DNA of 23,650 nucleotides from Candidatus Rhodoferax mariagerensis (lineage in GTDB: Bacteria; Pseudomonadota; Gammaproteobacteria; Burkholderiales; Burkholderiaceae_C): assembly GCA_016719055.1 (NCBI GenBank), contig JADKAW010000034.1:1-23650 (forward strand). Reading direction: 5' to 3'. The position numbers and the translations under genes were made by a program. Under the pieces are notes generated by a model that did not search any database, was not told the origin of the DNA, and saw nothing but the letters and a program-made list of their open reading frames with translations. This document shows, piece by piece, positions 1 to 8,978 of the stretch; the first letter of the stretch is position 1; each line of letters opens with the position of its first letter.

Positions 1-2
1 GA

Positions 3-1076
3 CTTTTTCCCGGAGATTCGAATTTTGGCGTTTTTTTGGACAGTTGCCCGGATCGTTGGGGGCAAGTGCTAATGAAACGACGCGAGTTGGTTGAGGCAAA
101 GATGCAATGTCGGACTCGACGCGAACTGCGCGCGTGGGACTTCTTGATTGGCGTTCAGGACATTACCCGCATGGGCGCTCTTCGATTCAGCGCGGCTGAC
201 GACATTGAGCCGCCGGTGTTTTTGGCCAATGAAGCCCTGGCGGCGCCGCCTGTTTCGCAACTGGGCGCTTTGCAACAGGTTGCGCTGGCACTCAGTCGCA
301 AGCGCCAGGACGACCTCTCACTGCTGTCGCATTGGTTAAAAGTGTTGGTGGCCCCGGGTGCCTCGCTGGGTGGTGCACGGCCCAAGGCCAACCTGCTGGG
401 TGAAGGTGAGAGTCTTTGGATCGCAAAGTTCCCTGCCGCAGACGATGAATCCGATGTGGCACTTGGCGAGAAGCTGGTTCACGATTTGGCGAAGCAATGT
501 GGCATTGACGTGCCACCTTCGCGGCTGGAGCTTATTGGCCACGGCTACCATACTTTTTTGGTGCAAAGATTTGACCGATTGGGTAGTAGGCGCCGGTTCT
601 TCACATCTGCCATGTCCTTGCTTAACAAAACTGACAAAGAAGAAGCAAGCTACCTGGATCTGGCGGAATTTATCGCAACAAAAGGGAGCCCGGCGCACAT
701 TGCTGACGATTTACGCGAGCTGTTTCGACGCGTTGCGTTCAATGTCATTGTTGCCAACCGAGACGACCATTTGCGCAATCATGGTTTCGTCCGTTTGCCC
801 GGGGGTTGGCGGCTTTCACCGGCTTTTGACATGAATTCCTCAGGCAAGCGAGACAGCCATGTTCTGGCCTTGGCCGACCATGACGTAACGCCAGATTTGG
901 AAACGGTCTTGCAAACGGCTGAGTTTTATCGGCTCAGCGCAAAAGAGGCACAAACAATTGTGGACAAAATCATTGACGTCGTGCGCCATTGGGACGTTCA
1001 GGCTCGACTTCTGGGATTGTCAGCTGAAGACCGTGGCGAGCTAGACGCTATTTTTTTATTGACGAAGTTGTCATGA
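3..1076 (+). CDS. HipA-family serine/threonine kinase toxin, 5' end outside window
   Basis: HipA-like kinases are the toxin half of type II HipBA-type systems; E. coli HipA phosphorylates glutamyl-tRNA synthetase. The frame is open from base 3, and the residues before the first in-window start (TTG at 36) read FGVFLDSCPDRWG, which fits the middle of the HipA N-terminal region. The true start is therefore upstream and the gene is partial here. Counting from the TTG at 36, family landmarks are LGGARPKA near residue 111 (the ATP-loop region), LWIAKFP near 127 (nucleotide-binding Lys), the catalytic loop NRDDHLRNHGF near 241, and the metal-binding SPAFDMN near 261. It ends at TGA 1074-1076. A HipB-type HTH partner would be expected upstream, out of view. 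The gene converges on hepT. Family assignment is firm; cellular target and toxicity are unknown. Confidence 0.88.
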   Translation, partial: LFPGDSNFGVFLDSCPDRWGQVLMKRRELVEAKMQCRTRRELRAWDFLIGVQDITRMGALRFSAADDIEPPVFLANEALAAPPVSQLGALQQVALALSRKRQDDLSLLSHWLKVLVAPGASLGGARPKANLLGEGESLWIAKFPAADDESDVALGEKLVHDLAKQCGIDVPPSRLELIGHGYHTFLVQRFDRLGSRRRFFTSAMSLLNKTDKEEASYLDLAEFIATKGSPAHIADDLRELFRRVAFNVIVANRDDHLRNHGFVRLPGGWRLSPAFDMNSSGKRDSHVLALADHDVTPDLETVLQTAEFYRLSAKEAQTIVDKIIDVVRHWDVQARLLGLSAEDRGELDAIFLLTKLS

Positions 1077-1144
1077 AACGATATTTATACGAATCTCAAG
1101 GAGATGCCAAAAGCGTGAAAGCCACGCGTCTGATTATCAAGTGA
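1073..1144 (+). CDS. Possible 23-codon ORF overlapping the hipA-like stop
   Basis: An ATG at 1073 overlaps the hipA-like stop in the typical ATGA arrangement and opens 23 codons (MKRYLYESQGDAKSV..., ending LIIK) before TGA at 1142-1144. The coupling geometry is the only argument for translation. No domain is recognised. It could be chance or the stump of a former downstream gene. The remaining bases to hepT (1145-1210) show no gene or convincing terminator. Confidence 0.2.
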   Translation: MKRYLYESQGDAKSVKATRLIIK

Positions 1145-1210
1145 AACGTTTTTTGAAACAATACCTCAGGAAAACATGGCCGCCGCCGCTACGATCATTG
1201 GCAAATAATT

Positions 1211-1684
1211 TCAATTGAATCCCTTGCGTTGCAAGTACTCAACAATGTTTTCAAAGGTGCTAATGACGAACCGGCTCTCGTCCACAGCTAGATTGAGCCG
1301 CTGTAAACGGACGAACGATTCTTCGGGGTAGTGATGTGAAAACTTGTTGCGAAGCATGGCTGCAGTGCCAAAATCTTCAGCCGATTGAATCGCCCCCAGC
1401 CTTTCCATTAACAGGGACTTGTCACGGTTTGACTTGTCACTGATGTCTTCTTGTTCAAGATAGGCTATGCCTCGAAATAATTGATCTTGAATCATGGAAA
1501 CGCACTGGGAATAACGCAGTATCAACGCATCGATGGATTCCTCTTCGTCATCTGTTAATGCTGCCGCCCCAGGAAGACCTAAGGGAAACAGATGCTGAAC
1601 CTTGGCAACCGACTGGCGCAACTTGGCAACGCGCTGCGCACTTGCATTCACACTGATCTTCAACATATCCAGCTCTGTACTCAC
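1211..1684 (-). CDS. hepT: HepT-like HEPN ribonuclease toxin
   Basis: This 157-aa, mostly alpha-helical protein carries RNKFSHHYP at residues 112-120. R112, H117 and Y119 match the R-x4-H-x-Y signature of HepT HEPN toxins. In studied systems (Shewanella MntA/HepT, type VII) R and H form the RNase centre, and the Tyr is AMPylated by the partner nucleotidyltransferase, which silences the toxin. The start ATG overlaps the mntA stop by 4 bp (1681-1684), indicating translational coupling and a common mRNA. The gene ends at TGA 1211-1213 and converges on the hipA-like gene. Motif plus neighbour make the call strong; activity here is inferred. Confidence 0.85.
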   Translation of the reverse strand: MSTELDMLKISVNASAQRVAKLRQSVAKVQHLFPLGLPGAAALTDDEEESIDALILRYSQCVSMIQDQLFRGIAYLEQEDISDKSNRDKSLLMERLGAIQSAEDFGTAAMLRNKFSHHYPEESFVRLQRLNLAVDESRFVISTFENIVEYLQRKGFN

Positions 1685-1965
1685 AGCCGGATTCCTTTGC
1701 GGGCGATTTGGTAAATGGGTTGCTCGGTTTGGTCAGGGGTTTTGATGAGCAGGTCAACCTTGGTGTCGCATGCGCTGCTTAACCGGTATTGCAGGGTCAG
1801 CGCTGCTTTTAGGTCTATGACGCGTGTAGCTTCCAGAAACAGGTCAATATCACCCCCGCGTCGCGCATCATCAGCCCTGGAGCCGTACAGATATAGCTTG
1901 CCCTCAGGGTCAATTGAACGCACGTTCATACGAATGGCGATGAGTTCGGCGGGGTTGAGTCTCAT
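1681..1965 (-). CDS. mntA: MntA-like minimal nucleotidyltransferase antitoxin
   Basis: This is a minimal nucleotidyltransferase of 94 aa from the ATG at 1965. The motif YGSRADDARRGGDIDLFL (residues 27-44) supplies GS and the metal-binding D39 and D41; D71 in KVDLLI is a plausible third acidic residue. Known MntA proteins transfer AMP to the Tyr of the HepT RxxxxHxY motif. In-frame TTG (2001) and GTG (1998) starts exist, but the ATG is preferred because the family normally begins shortly before the NT motif and the longer forms run into the preceding gene. No strong Shine-Dalgarno precedes it. It begins 26 bp after the reconstructed end of the upstream glycosyltransferase on the same strand, so EPS-operon read-through is plausible. 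Confidence 0.82.
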   Translation of the reverse strand: MRLNPAELIAIRMNVRSIDPEGKLYLYGSRADDARRGGDIDLFLEATRVIDLKAALTLQYRLSSACDTKVDLLIKTPDQTEQPIYQIARKGIRL

Positions 1966-1991
1966 AACTTGCGTACTTTTACCTGTGATGG

Positions 1992-3212
1992 CTAGCACCA
2001 AGGTGCGGCCAGCGCGGTAAGCCTTTCATACGGCTCCACATAATTGGCCACGCTGTTTTCCAGTTGCGGATGTTTTCCACAAACTCGCGGCCATTGGTTT
2101 TGAGCACTGGCCACAGGGCAGGGTGGTCAAGCAGGTCAAGCAGGGCCTGCGCCAGGGCATCGGCACTGCCAGCCTTGAAGAGCACGCCAGTTTGTTGTGC
2201 TCTATGAGTTCTTTGTGGCCGCCCACGTCGGACGCCACAAACAACTGGCCCTGGGCCATGGCCTCCAGCGGTTTGAGGGGTGTGACGAGTTCGGTCAAAC
2301 GCATGGGGTGGCGCGGGTAGGCCAGCACGTTGATGAGGTCGTAGTAGCGGTTGACGTCCTGATGCGGCACGCGGCCGGCAAACACCACTTTGTCTGCCAC
2401 ACCGAGTTGCTGCGCTTGTTGGCGCAAATTGGCTTCTTGCACGCCGCCACCTACCAGCAAGAGCTTGACATCCGGGCGCGCCTTGAGCAGCGCTGGCAGC
2501 GCGGCCAGCAGCAGGTCAAGCCCTTCATAGGCATAAAAAGACCCTATGAAGCCAATGACCGTGGCACCGCTAAGGTTTAGCTGCGCCAGCAAGGCCGGGT
2601 CTGGCGGGCTGCCCAGGCTGAAGGCTTCCACATTGACGGCATTGGGGATGACAGTGACCTTGGCACTGGGCACGCCACGCGCCACGATGTCGGCACGCAG
2701 GCCCTCACAAATGGTAAACACATGGTCGGCACGCTGGATGGCACGGGTTTCAGGCTGCGGGTGGCACGGTAACGCAGGCTGCCCTGGTTGGTGGAACCGT
2801 GGTCTACGGCGGCGTCTTCCAAACGCGCGTATTTCATACACCACCGGTAGGCCTAGTTTGCGCCCCACCTTGAGTGCGGCAACGCATTAAGCACGGGCGA
2901 GTGGGCGTGAATGATGTGGGGCTTGACCAGGCGGGCAACTTCTTCAAGGCGCTGGCCCAGGGCTTTCATCAGGGCCACTTCACGACCCACCGGCAGGTCT
3001 GCCAGCAAACCGGTGCCATTGGGTGTGCGGTAAAAGTGCAGGCCGTCAGTCTCTTCTTCAGCAGCTTTGCATGGGCCTTGTTTAGGAGATGTGATGTGAA
3101 AGGTGTCCCAACCCAGGGCGCGCTGCCCACGCAACAGCGCCGCCGTGCGAAAGGTGTAGCCGCTGTGCAGCGGAATGGAATGATCAAGAACGTGAAGGAT
3201 GCGTAGGGTCAT
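1992..3212 (-). pseudogene. Exosortase A-associated glycosyltransferase (stp3/Daro_2409-like), frameshifted
   Basis: A GT4-type glycosyltransferase resembling the exosortase A-associated Daro_2409 family (TIGR04063). The start MTLRILHVLDHSIPLHSGYT and the segment ADHVFTICEGLRADIVARG are typical. Reading is broken at about 2880, 2820 (two bases), 2752, 2188 and 2068. Restoring one base in a short run each time (for example TTTGG to TTTTGGG, AAA to AAAA, TGGAA to TGGGAA) gives one continuous protein of about 406 codons ending at TAG 1992-1994. It overlaps the amidotransferase stop by 4 bp. The role would be adding a sugar to the EPS repeat unit at the cytoplasmic membrane. As written it is non-functional; sequence error is a serious alternative to true decay. 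Confidence 0.75.
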
Positions 3213-5122
3213 GATGCGGCGCCCACCACCTGTGCGTCAACCACCTGGCGCAGAAAGGCTTCAAACATCAACAATGTCCATAGCGGCGCGCTGTAGTCAT
3301 GGGTGCCGGACTGGTGGGCGTCCACCAGATGCTGCAAATAGGTTTTGTTGAACCAGCCGGTGCTGGCAAGCCTGTCACCCAGCACGGCCTCGCGCACGCG
3401 CTGCTTTAACGGCCACGGAACCAGCGCGCCAGGGGCACTGAAAACCCATTTTGGGGCGGTACAACACGTCGTTGGGCAGGTGGGGTTCCATGGATTTCTT
3501 GAAAATGTACTTGCCTTCCTGGCCCTTGATTTTGTGGCTGGAGGGCAGCGTGGCAAGCCAGTCAACCAGTTCGTGGTCCATCAACGGCTCACGGACTTCC
3601 AGCGAATGGGCCATGCTGGCGCGGTCGACCTTGGTGTTGATGTCACCCACCAAGTAGGTCTTAAGGTCAAGGTACTGGATAAGTGCCAATGGGTCATCGG
3701 TGCCGGCTTGGGCGGCGTGGCGGTCAAAGACTTCTTGCGCCTTGTAGCCAGCCAGTTCGGTCTTTGAAGTCGCTGGTGAAAAGAGCCTCACGCATGGGGC
3801 CACGCAGAATGGACACGGTGTGAAAGTAGGCTTCCACCGACGTGCGGGCCAGGCCCTCGAACGTGGTCTTGGCCCGAAACATGCGCGGCGCCCAGTCGGC
3901 CTTGGGGTAGAGCTTGCCCAGCGTGCCAAAGAGTGGCCGGCGCAGCCCCATGGGCAGTGCGCTGCGCATGTGTTCTTCCATCAGGTGCATGCGGTAGCGG
4001 CGGTAGCCGCCCAATGATTCGTCACCGCCATCCCCGACAAGGCCACGGTAACGTGCTTGCGCGCCAACTGGCAGACGCGGTAGGTGGGAATGGCCGAGCT
4101 GTCGGCATAGGGCTCGTCGTAGAGGCGTGCCAGGGTGTCGATCAGGTCAAAGTCGTCGCTCTTGACAATTTCAAGTCGGTGGTTGGTGTGGTAGCGGTCG
4201 GCCACAGTCTGGGCAAAGGCAGATTCATTAAAAGCGGGGTCATCAAAGCCGATAGAGCAGGTGTTGACCGGCTCGGCTGACAGGCCCGCCATCACGCCAC
4301 CACGGCGCTGCTGTCCACACCGCCTGATAAAAAAGCACCAAGAGGCACCTCGGCAATCATGCGCAGGCGCACGGATTCTTTCAGGCGCTGCACCAGTTCG
4401 GCCTGGGCATCGGCCTCTGAGATAGGGTTGTCCAGGCTGAACCTGACGTCCCAATACGCCACCGGCGCTGGCATGGGCTGGCCACGCCGGAGGGTGAGGG
4501 TGTGCGCGGGTGAGAGTTTTTGCGCTTGCTTGAAGATGGTGCGCGGCTCGGCCACGTAGCCGAGCGCGAAATACTCTTCCACGGCCAGCGGGTCGATCTC
4601 GCGGCGCAGACCACCATGGGCCAGGATGGACTTGAGCTCAGAACCAAACAGCAGGGTGCCGTCATCCAGCAAGGCGTAGTACATGGGCTTGACACCCAGC
4701 CGGTCGCGCGCGAGGAAAAAGGTTTGCTGGTTGCGGTCCCATAGGGCAAAGGCAAACATGCCGCGAAAGCGCTTGACGCAGTCAGCGCCCCAGGACTCCC
4801 AGGCGTGCACGATGCATTCGGTGTCGCTCTTGGTGTGAAACACATGGCCCAGCGCCTGCAGCTCCGGGATGAGTTGCTGGTAGTTGTAGATTTCGCCGTT
4901 AAAAACCACCACCACCGAGCCGTCTTCATTGAACAGCGGCTGCTGGCCGGTGGCAATGTCAATGATGGACAGGCGCCGGTGGCCCAGGCCCACGCCGGGC
5001 TCAATGTGCAGGCTGCCTTCGTCGGGGCCGCGGTGCAGCTGCGAGTCGTTCATGCGCTGCAGCACAGCGCGGCTGATGTCGGCTGAGCCGCGGGTGTCAA
5101 AAATACCGGTGATGCCGCACAT
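3209..5122 (-). pseudogene. Exosortase A system amidotransferase 1 (asparagine synthase-like), frameshifted
   Basis: Matches the exosortase A system-associated amidotransferase (TIGR03108). The start is MCGITGIFDTRG, with Cys2 as the class II glutaminase nucleophile; RGPDEG and GEIYNYQQL belong to the same domain. The synthase-domain PP-loop LSGGVDSSAV (near residue 265) binds ATP. The frame breaks at about 4291, 4025, 3765, 3440 and 3408. Most are repaired by restoring one base (GTGGCG(A)TGATGG, GGGG to GGGGG, TTTT to TTTTT), after which the protein runs about 637 residues to TGA 3209-3211, the usual length. It lies 3 bp downstream of stp2 and overlaps the next start by ATGA. Its likely job is amidating a sugar acid or other precursor of the EPS; the exact substrate is unknown. 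Confidence 0.78.
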
Positions 5123-5125
5123 GGT

Positions 5126-6082
5126 TTAAGGTGTTTTCCTGAGAATATTGGGCTGTAAGCGCCCCAATTGCTGATCGTACACGCGCTGGTAAGCAGACAC
5201 CATGGCCTGCATGCTGAAGTTGCTCAGCACGCGCTGGCGGCCAGCCTGACCCATCTTTGGGCCTGCCATGGGTTGCTGGCGAATGCGACCAGTTGCTGCG
5301 CCATGGCTTGTGAGTCACCCGGCGGGGTAATGAAACCAGTCTTGCCCGTGCACGGCAAGAATCGGCATTGCCGCCACCGCAGTGGCGACCACCGGTAAGC
5401 CGCTGGCCATGGCTTCCAGGATGGTGTTGGAGATGCCTTCGCCCAACGAGGGCAAGGCAAAGGCGTGCAGGCCGCGCATGATGTCGGCCACGTCACTGCG
5501 CTCGCCGGGCAGCCTGGGTGCCGGGCAAAACCGGTTGGTGTCGACGCCGTTGTAAACCTGCGTGATTTTTGTCTTGGGCACACCCGTTTTTTGCACCAGG
5601 TAGTCGTCCAGGTCACGCGAGAGGGCGATGTAATGGTGCACAAAGGGCTTGTAATAACGGCGCACGCGCTGGTAGGTCAGGTTGTTGCCCGCCAGGTCAT
5701 CGGCATCACGGCCATGCTCACCATGCATGCGCACTGGCGCCACCGGCAGCCCAGGCGGGAACTTGCACCTCCAAGGGCAGCCAGGTTGCGGCTGTGCACA
5801 ATGCGGGGCGCAGTTGGCGAAACAGCCTGTACAGCTTGGGGTATTGCCAGACACCACCTGCTGCCTGGCGGCTTGCAAAGAGATGAACTCAACATCACTG
5901 CCGTATGCGCTGTCGAAATCAGTGATCTCGGTCAGGGCCAGCACCGCATGCCGGTAGGCATCGGCAGGCATGTGGTTGATGAGGTTGACCACGCCATTTT
6001 CCAGCCCGCCGGTGTCAAAGCGGTACATCACATGCAGAACGAGGGCGCGGGTGTCACAACCACAATCTGCATCCATCGTCAC
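5126..6082 (-). pseudogene. Exosortase A-associated glycosyltransferase (stp2-like), frameshifted and internally deleted
   Basis: A GT4-type sugar transferase resembling TIGR03088: HVMYRFDTGGLENGVVNLI at the N-terminus, then VRMHGEHGRD, YNGVDTNRF and the C-terminal SLGEGISNTILEAMASGLPV. There are several indels between about 5730 and 5880 and again near 5300-5370. In addition, VYNGVDTNRFCPA runs directly into PRLPGERSDVADIM, where family members normally have about 80-90 residues (start of the second Rossmann domain). The span allows only about 318 codons. The start is GTG 6082 (overlapping the dehydrogenase stop) or ATG 6076; the reconstructed end is TAA 5126-5128. As written it cannot make an active enzyme. 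Confidence 0.72.
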
Positions 6083-7359
6083 AAACGCCAGAGGTTGAAG
6101 CCAGCGGACTGGATGGCTTCACGGTTGAAAGCGGCTTTGACGTCCATGAAGGCACCGCCCGGGACCAGCTTCTGGGCGATGTCTGCCATGCTCAATGCGG
6201 CAAATTCATTGTGCGCCACCGCTGCCACGATGGCGTCGGCCTGGGGCATGTCGGCCCATGGCAGCAGGGGCACACCGTATTCTTCCTGAGCATGGTCAGA
6301 CTCGGCCTGAGGGTCAGTGACAAAAATTTCGACACCATAGGTTCTGAGCTCGTTGATGATGTCAATGACCTTGGAGTTGCGCAGATCACCACAGTTTTCC
6401 TTGAAAGTAAGGCCCAGTACATTGACCTTGGCGCCCTTGATATGGCTGCCGCTTTTGATCATGCGTTTGATGGTTTGCTCGGCAATGAACTTGCCCATGC
6501 CGTCGTTGATACGGCGACCCGCCAGAATGACCTGCGGGTTGTAGCCCAGCATGTCGGCCTTGTGGGTCAGGTAGTACGGGTCTACACCAATGCAGTGGCC
6601 ACCGACCAGGCCCGGCTTGAATTTGAGAAAGTTCCACTTGGTGCCAGCGGCTGCCAACACTTCGGAGGTGTCAATGTGAAGCTTTTCAAAGATGATGGAC
6701 AACTCGTTCATGAGCGCAATGTTGAGGTCGCGCTGGGTGTTTTCGATGACCTTGGCAGCTTCTGCGGTTTTGATGTTGGAGGCGCGATGTACGCCGGGAA
6801 TGATGATGGATTCATAGAGCTTGGCGATCTTGTCCAAAGTTTCAGGGGTGTCGCCGGAAACAATTTTCAGGATTTTGGTGAGGGTGTGCTCTTTGTCACC
6901 GGGGTTGATGCGCTCGGGCGAGTAACCTACAAAAAAATCTTGCTTCCACTTCAGGCCGGATTCGCGCTCAAGCACTGGAATGCACACTTCTTCGGTAGCG
7001 CCGGGGTACACCGTGGACTCATACACCACAATGACGCCTTTTTTCATGTGGCGGCCAGCACTGGTGCTGGAGCCAATAAGGGGACGAAAATCAGGAATGT
7101 GGGCCTCGTCCACCGGCGTCGGCACTGCCACCACGATGATGTCGGCCTCGGCCAGCATGGCGGGGTCAGCGGTGTAGACGGCGTGGGGCGACTGGCTCAT
7201 CTCAGCGTCAGACAACTCACGCGACGGGTCCACACCGCGCAGGCATGATTCCACCTTGGAGACCGCAATGTCAAACCCGATGGTACGAAAGTGCTTGCCA
7301 AACTCAATCACCAGGGGCAAGCCCACATAACCCAAACCGATCACTGCAACCACACTCAT
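6079..7359 (-). CDS. tviB: UDP-N-acetylhexosamine C6-dehydrogenase (TviB/WbpO type)
   Basis: A 426-aa member of the UDP-glucose/GDP-mannose dehydrogenase family, which oxidises a nucleotide sugar at C6 in two NAD-dependent steps to the uronate. The NAD-binding loop GLGYVGLP is at residues 8-15, VVAVPTPVD near 76-84, the conserved Lys region KTAEAAKVIENTQRDLN near 197-213, and the catalytic Cys256 sits in GGHCIGVDPYYL. Overall sequence resembles TviB/WbpO (UDP-GlcNAc to UDP-GlcNAcA) more than UDP-glucose dehydrogenase, and wecB in the same operon fits an amino-sugar substrate. A clear GGAGG lies 8 nt before the ATG. It is intact, unlike the genes after it. Substrate choice (GlcNAc, ManNAc or GalNAc) is inferred. 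Confidence 0.9.
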   Translation of the reverse strand: MSVVAVIGLGYVGLPLVIEFGKHFRTIGFDIAVSKVESCLRGVDPSRELSDAEMSQSPHAVYTADPAMLAEADIIVVAVPTPVDEAHIPDFRPLIGSSTSAGRHMKKGVIVVYESTVYPGATEEVCIPVLERESGLKWKQDFFVGYSPERINPGDKEHTLTKILKIVSGDTPETLDKIAKLYESIIIPGVHRASNIKTAEAAKVIENTQRDLNIALMNELSIIFEKLHIDTSEVLAAAGTKWNFLKFKPGLVGGHCIGVDPYYLTHKADMLGYNPQVILAGRRINDGMGKFIAEQTIKRMIKSGSHIKGAKVNVLGLTFKENCGDLRNSKVIDIINELRTYGVEIFVTDPQAESDHAQEEYGVPLLPWADMPQADAIVAAVAHNEFAALSMADIAQKLVPGGAFMDVKAAFNREAIQSAGFNLWRL

Positions 7360-7391
7360 TTGGAAACCTCCGTTGTTTTAAAAGAAAAGCG

Positions 7392-8978
7392 TCATTTGGC
7401 TCGCCGTGCGCCGGACAACAAGGTGTTGATGGCCGCATGATTGTCTGACACAAAAGACTCAAGCAAAGCGTCGGCGTTGCCAGCCTGGCTGTCTTGCAGG
7501 GTGTACATCACCAGCACGGCGGAGTCATCACCGCGCCCGGTCAGACGGTAGAACGCGCTGTAAAGCTTGGCCAGGTAGTCATTGGACGTCAGGCGGCCGT
7601 TGATCCAGTAAACCTGCCAGACCAACAGACGGTTTTGGTTGCCGGACAAGCCCAAACCGCTTTGACGCAATTCGGCGGTGCGCCATTGCACCGGCTGGCC
7701 GTTGACAGACACTGAGCGCGCACCGGATGCCACCCGCGCCCAATTTGGGTCATTGCTGTGCACCAGCACGTTGCTGGAACTGACCAGCTTGCGGCTGTAG
7801 TCCTGGTGCTGGTAGTAGCCCAGATAGAGCCCGACGGACGGGCCTTGTCTGGCATAGCTGCTGTTGATTTCAGCGGAGGGGTTCTCAAACGCTGGTTTGA
7901 AGTATGCGGTTGGCGAACTGACGGCTTGCCAGGCGGGTGCCAACGCATCAGGGGCCTTGAGCTGCACGGTAACTGCGCCTTCAGAAAGCTCAATGGCCCG
8001 GTTGGCCGCGTGCGGCAACGCCACCAACACGGCAAAACCCGCAGCCACGGCCCACAGCCTGGCCATGCTGGCTGGCTTGGCGGCCAGTTTCGGATCAGAA
8101 GCAGTGGGCAGCAGCACTTTGTCAGGCTCGGCCCAGCGTGCGCCGATGATGAACATGAACATGATGACGACACCAAAAAAGACCCAGCCGTAAATCAAGT
8201 GGTCCACACCGGCAGCGAGCTTGTTGCCTGAGAGGTGCCCGAGCATGACGATGATGTAGGCGCGCATCCAGTTGGCCAACACCGGCACCACCAGAGACAC
8301 CAGCACAAACGCCACGCGCCGGCTGGTGGACTGGTAGTTTAAATACGCAAACAAGGTGCCCACGGTGAGAGATGCCAGCAAATACCGTACGCCGCTGCAG
8401 GCCTCCACCACTGACCAATTCCCTGAAGGAATGACAAACTGCAGACCTTCGCGGTACACCGGAATACCGCTCAGGCGCAGGGCCATCACAGCGAAGTCGG
8501 CAGTCCACTCCATCAGCTGCGGCATGACGAATTCGCCAATGGGTACGGCAAAAAACACAAAACCCAGCGGAAAAATCATCAACCGGGTGATGGACAAACC
8601 CAGCACAGCAGGTACCGCCAGCACCAGCAGTGTCACCAGTGCGAGCTGGGTGACCGCATTGATGGCCACCAGATCTCCCAGCAACCAGGCAAAGGCCACG
8701 CCCGCGGCGAGCCCAAGAACGCTGAAGAGGGGTTGTGGTGACTTGGTGGCAATCAGGTGGCGCTGGCGCCAGATGAGCCACAGCGAAATGGGTGGCACCA
8801 GAAAGGCATGGGTGAAGGTTTCAGACCGGTACCAGATAGTGACCATGGCCATGCCGGTGTCGCGGTACAAAAACAGCACCGAGCCCACCAGCAACAGCAG
8901 TACCGTCAAGGCCGGGCGCCAACCCGGAGCCATGGGAACACCTGATGTGGGTGGCTGTGTACTGGCGGAAGGGTTCAT
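7392..8978 (-). CDS. xrtA: Exosortase A with fused C-terminal EpsI domain
   Basis: Exosortase A is a multi-pass membrane transpeptidase, thought to cleave PEP-CTERM sorting signals and pass the protein to the cell surface. Counting from the ATG at 8978 (528 aa), the catalytic Cys194 lies in VEACSGVRYLLAS, the conserved Arg239 in VLANWMRAYI and His260 in GVDHLIYGW, spread over about eight hydrophobic segments (roughly residues 22-280). The C-terminal 200 residues contain LYLGYYQHQDYSRKLV, typical of the EpsI-family domain (TIGR02914) commonly fused to XrtA. The ATG is chosen over the longer frame because it overlaps the upstream stop as ATGA and starts just before the first membrane segment. 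No PEP-CTERM substrate gene is in the window. Confidence 0.93.
   Translation of the reverse strand: MNPSASTQPPTSGVPMAPGWRPALTVLLLLVGSVLFLYRDTGMAMVTIWYRSETFTHAFLVPPISLWLIWRQRHLIATKSPQPLFSVLGLAAGVAFAWLLGDLVAINAVTQLALVTLLVLAVPAVLGLSITRLMIFPLGFVFFAVPIGEFVMPQLMEWTADFAVMALRLSGIPVYREGLQFVIPSGNWSVVEACSGVRYLLASLTVGTLFAYLNYQSTSRRVAFVLVSLVVPVLANWMRAYIIVMLGHLSGNKLAAGVDHLIYGWVFFGVVIMFMFIIGARWAEPDKVLLPTASDPKLAAKPASMARLWAVAAGFAVLVALPHAANRAIELSEGAVTVQLKAPDALAPAWQAVSSPTAYFKPAFENPSAEINSSYARQGPSVGLYLGYYQHQDYSRKLVSSSNVLVHSNDPNWARVASGARSVSVNGQPVQWRTAELRQSGLGLSGNQNRLLVWQVYWINGRLTSNDYLAKLYSAFYRLTGRGDDSAVLVMYTLQDSQAGNADALLESFVSDNHAAINTLLSGARRAK

Noticed and set aside
2658..2680. GG-N10-GC resembling a sigma-54 site
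   Set aside because: It lies inside coding sequence of a glycosyltransferase and is expected by chance in GC-rich DNA.
6211..7248. 345-codon open frame on the plus strand
   Set aside because: It is antisense to the intact dehydrogenase gene, shows no recognisable domain, and is explained by codon bias of the real gene.
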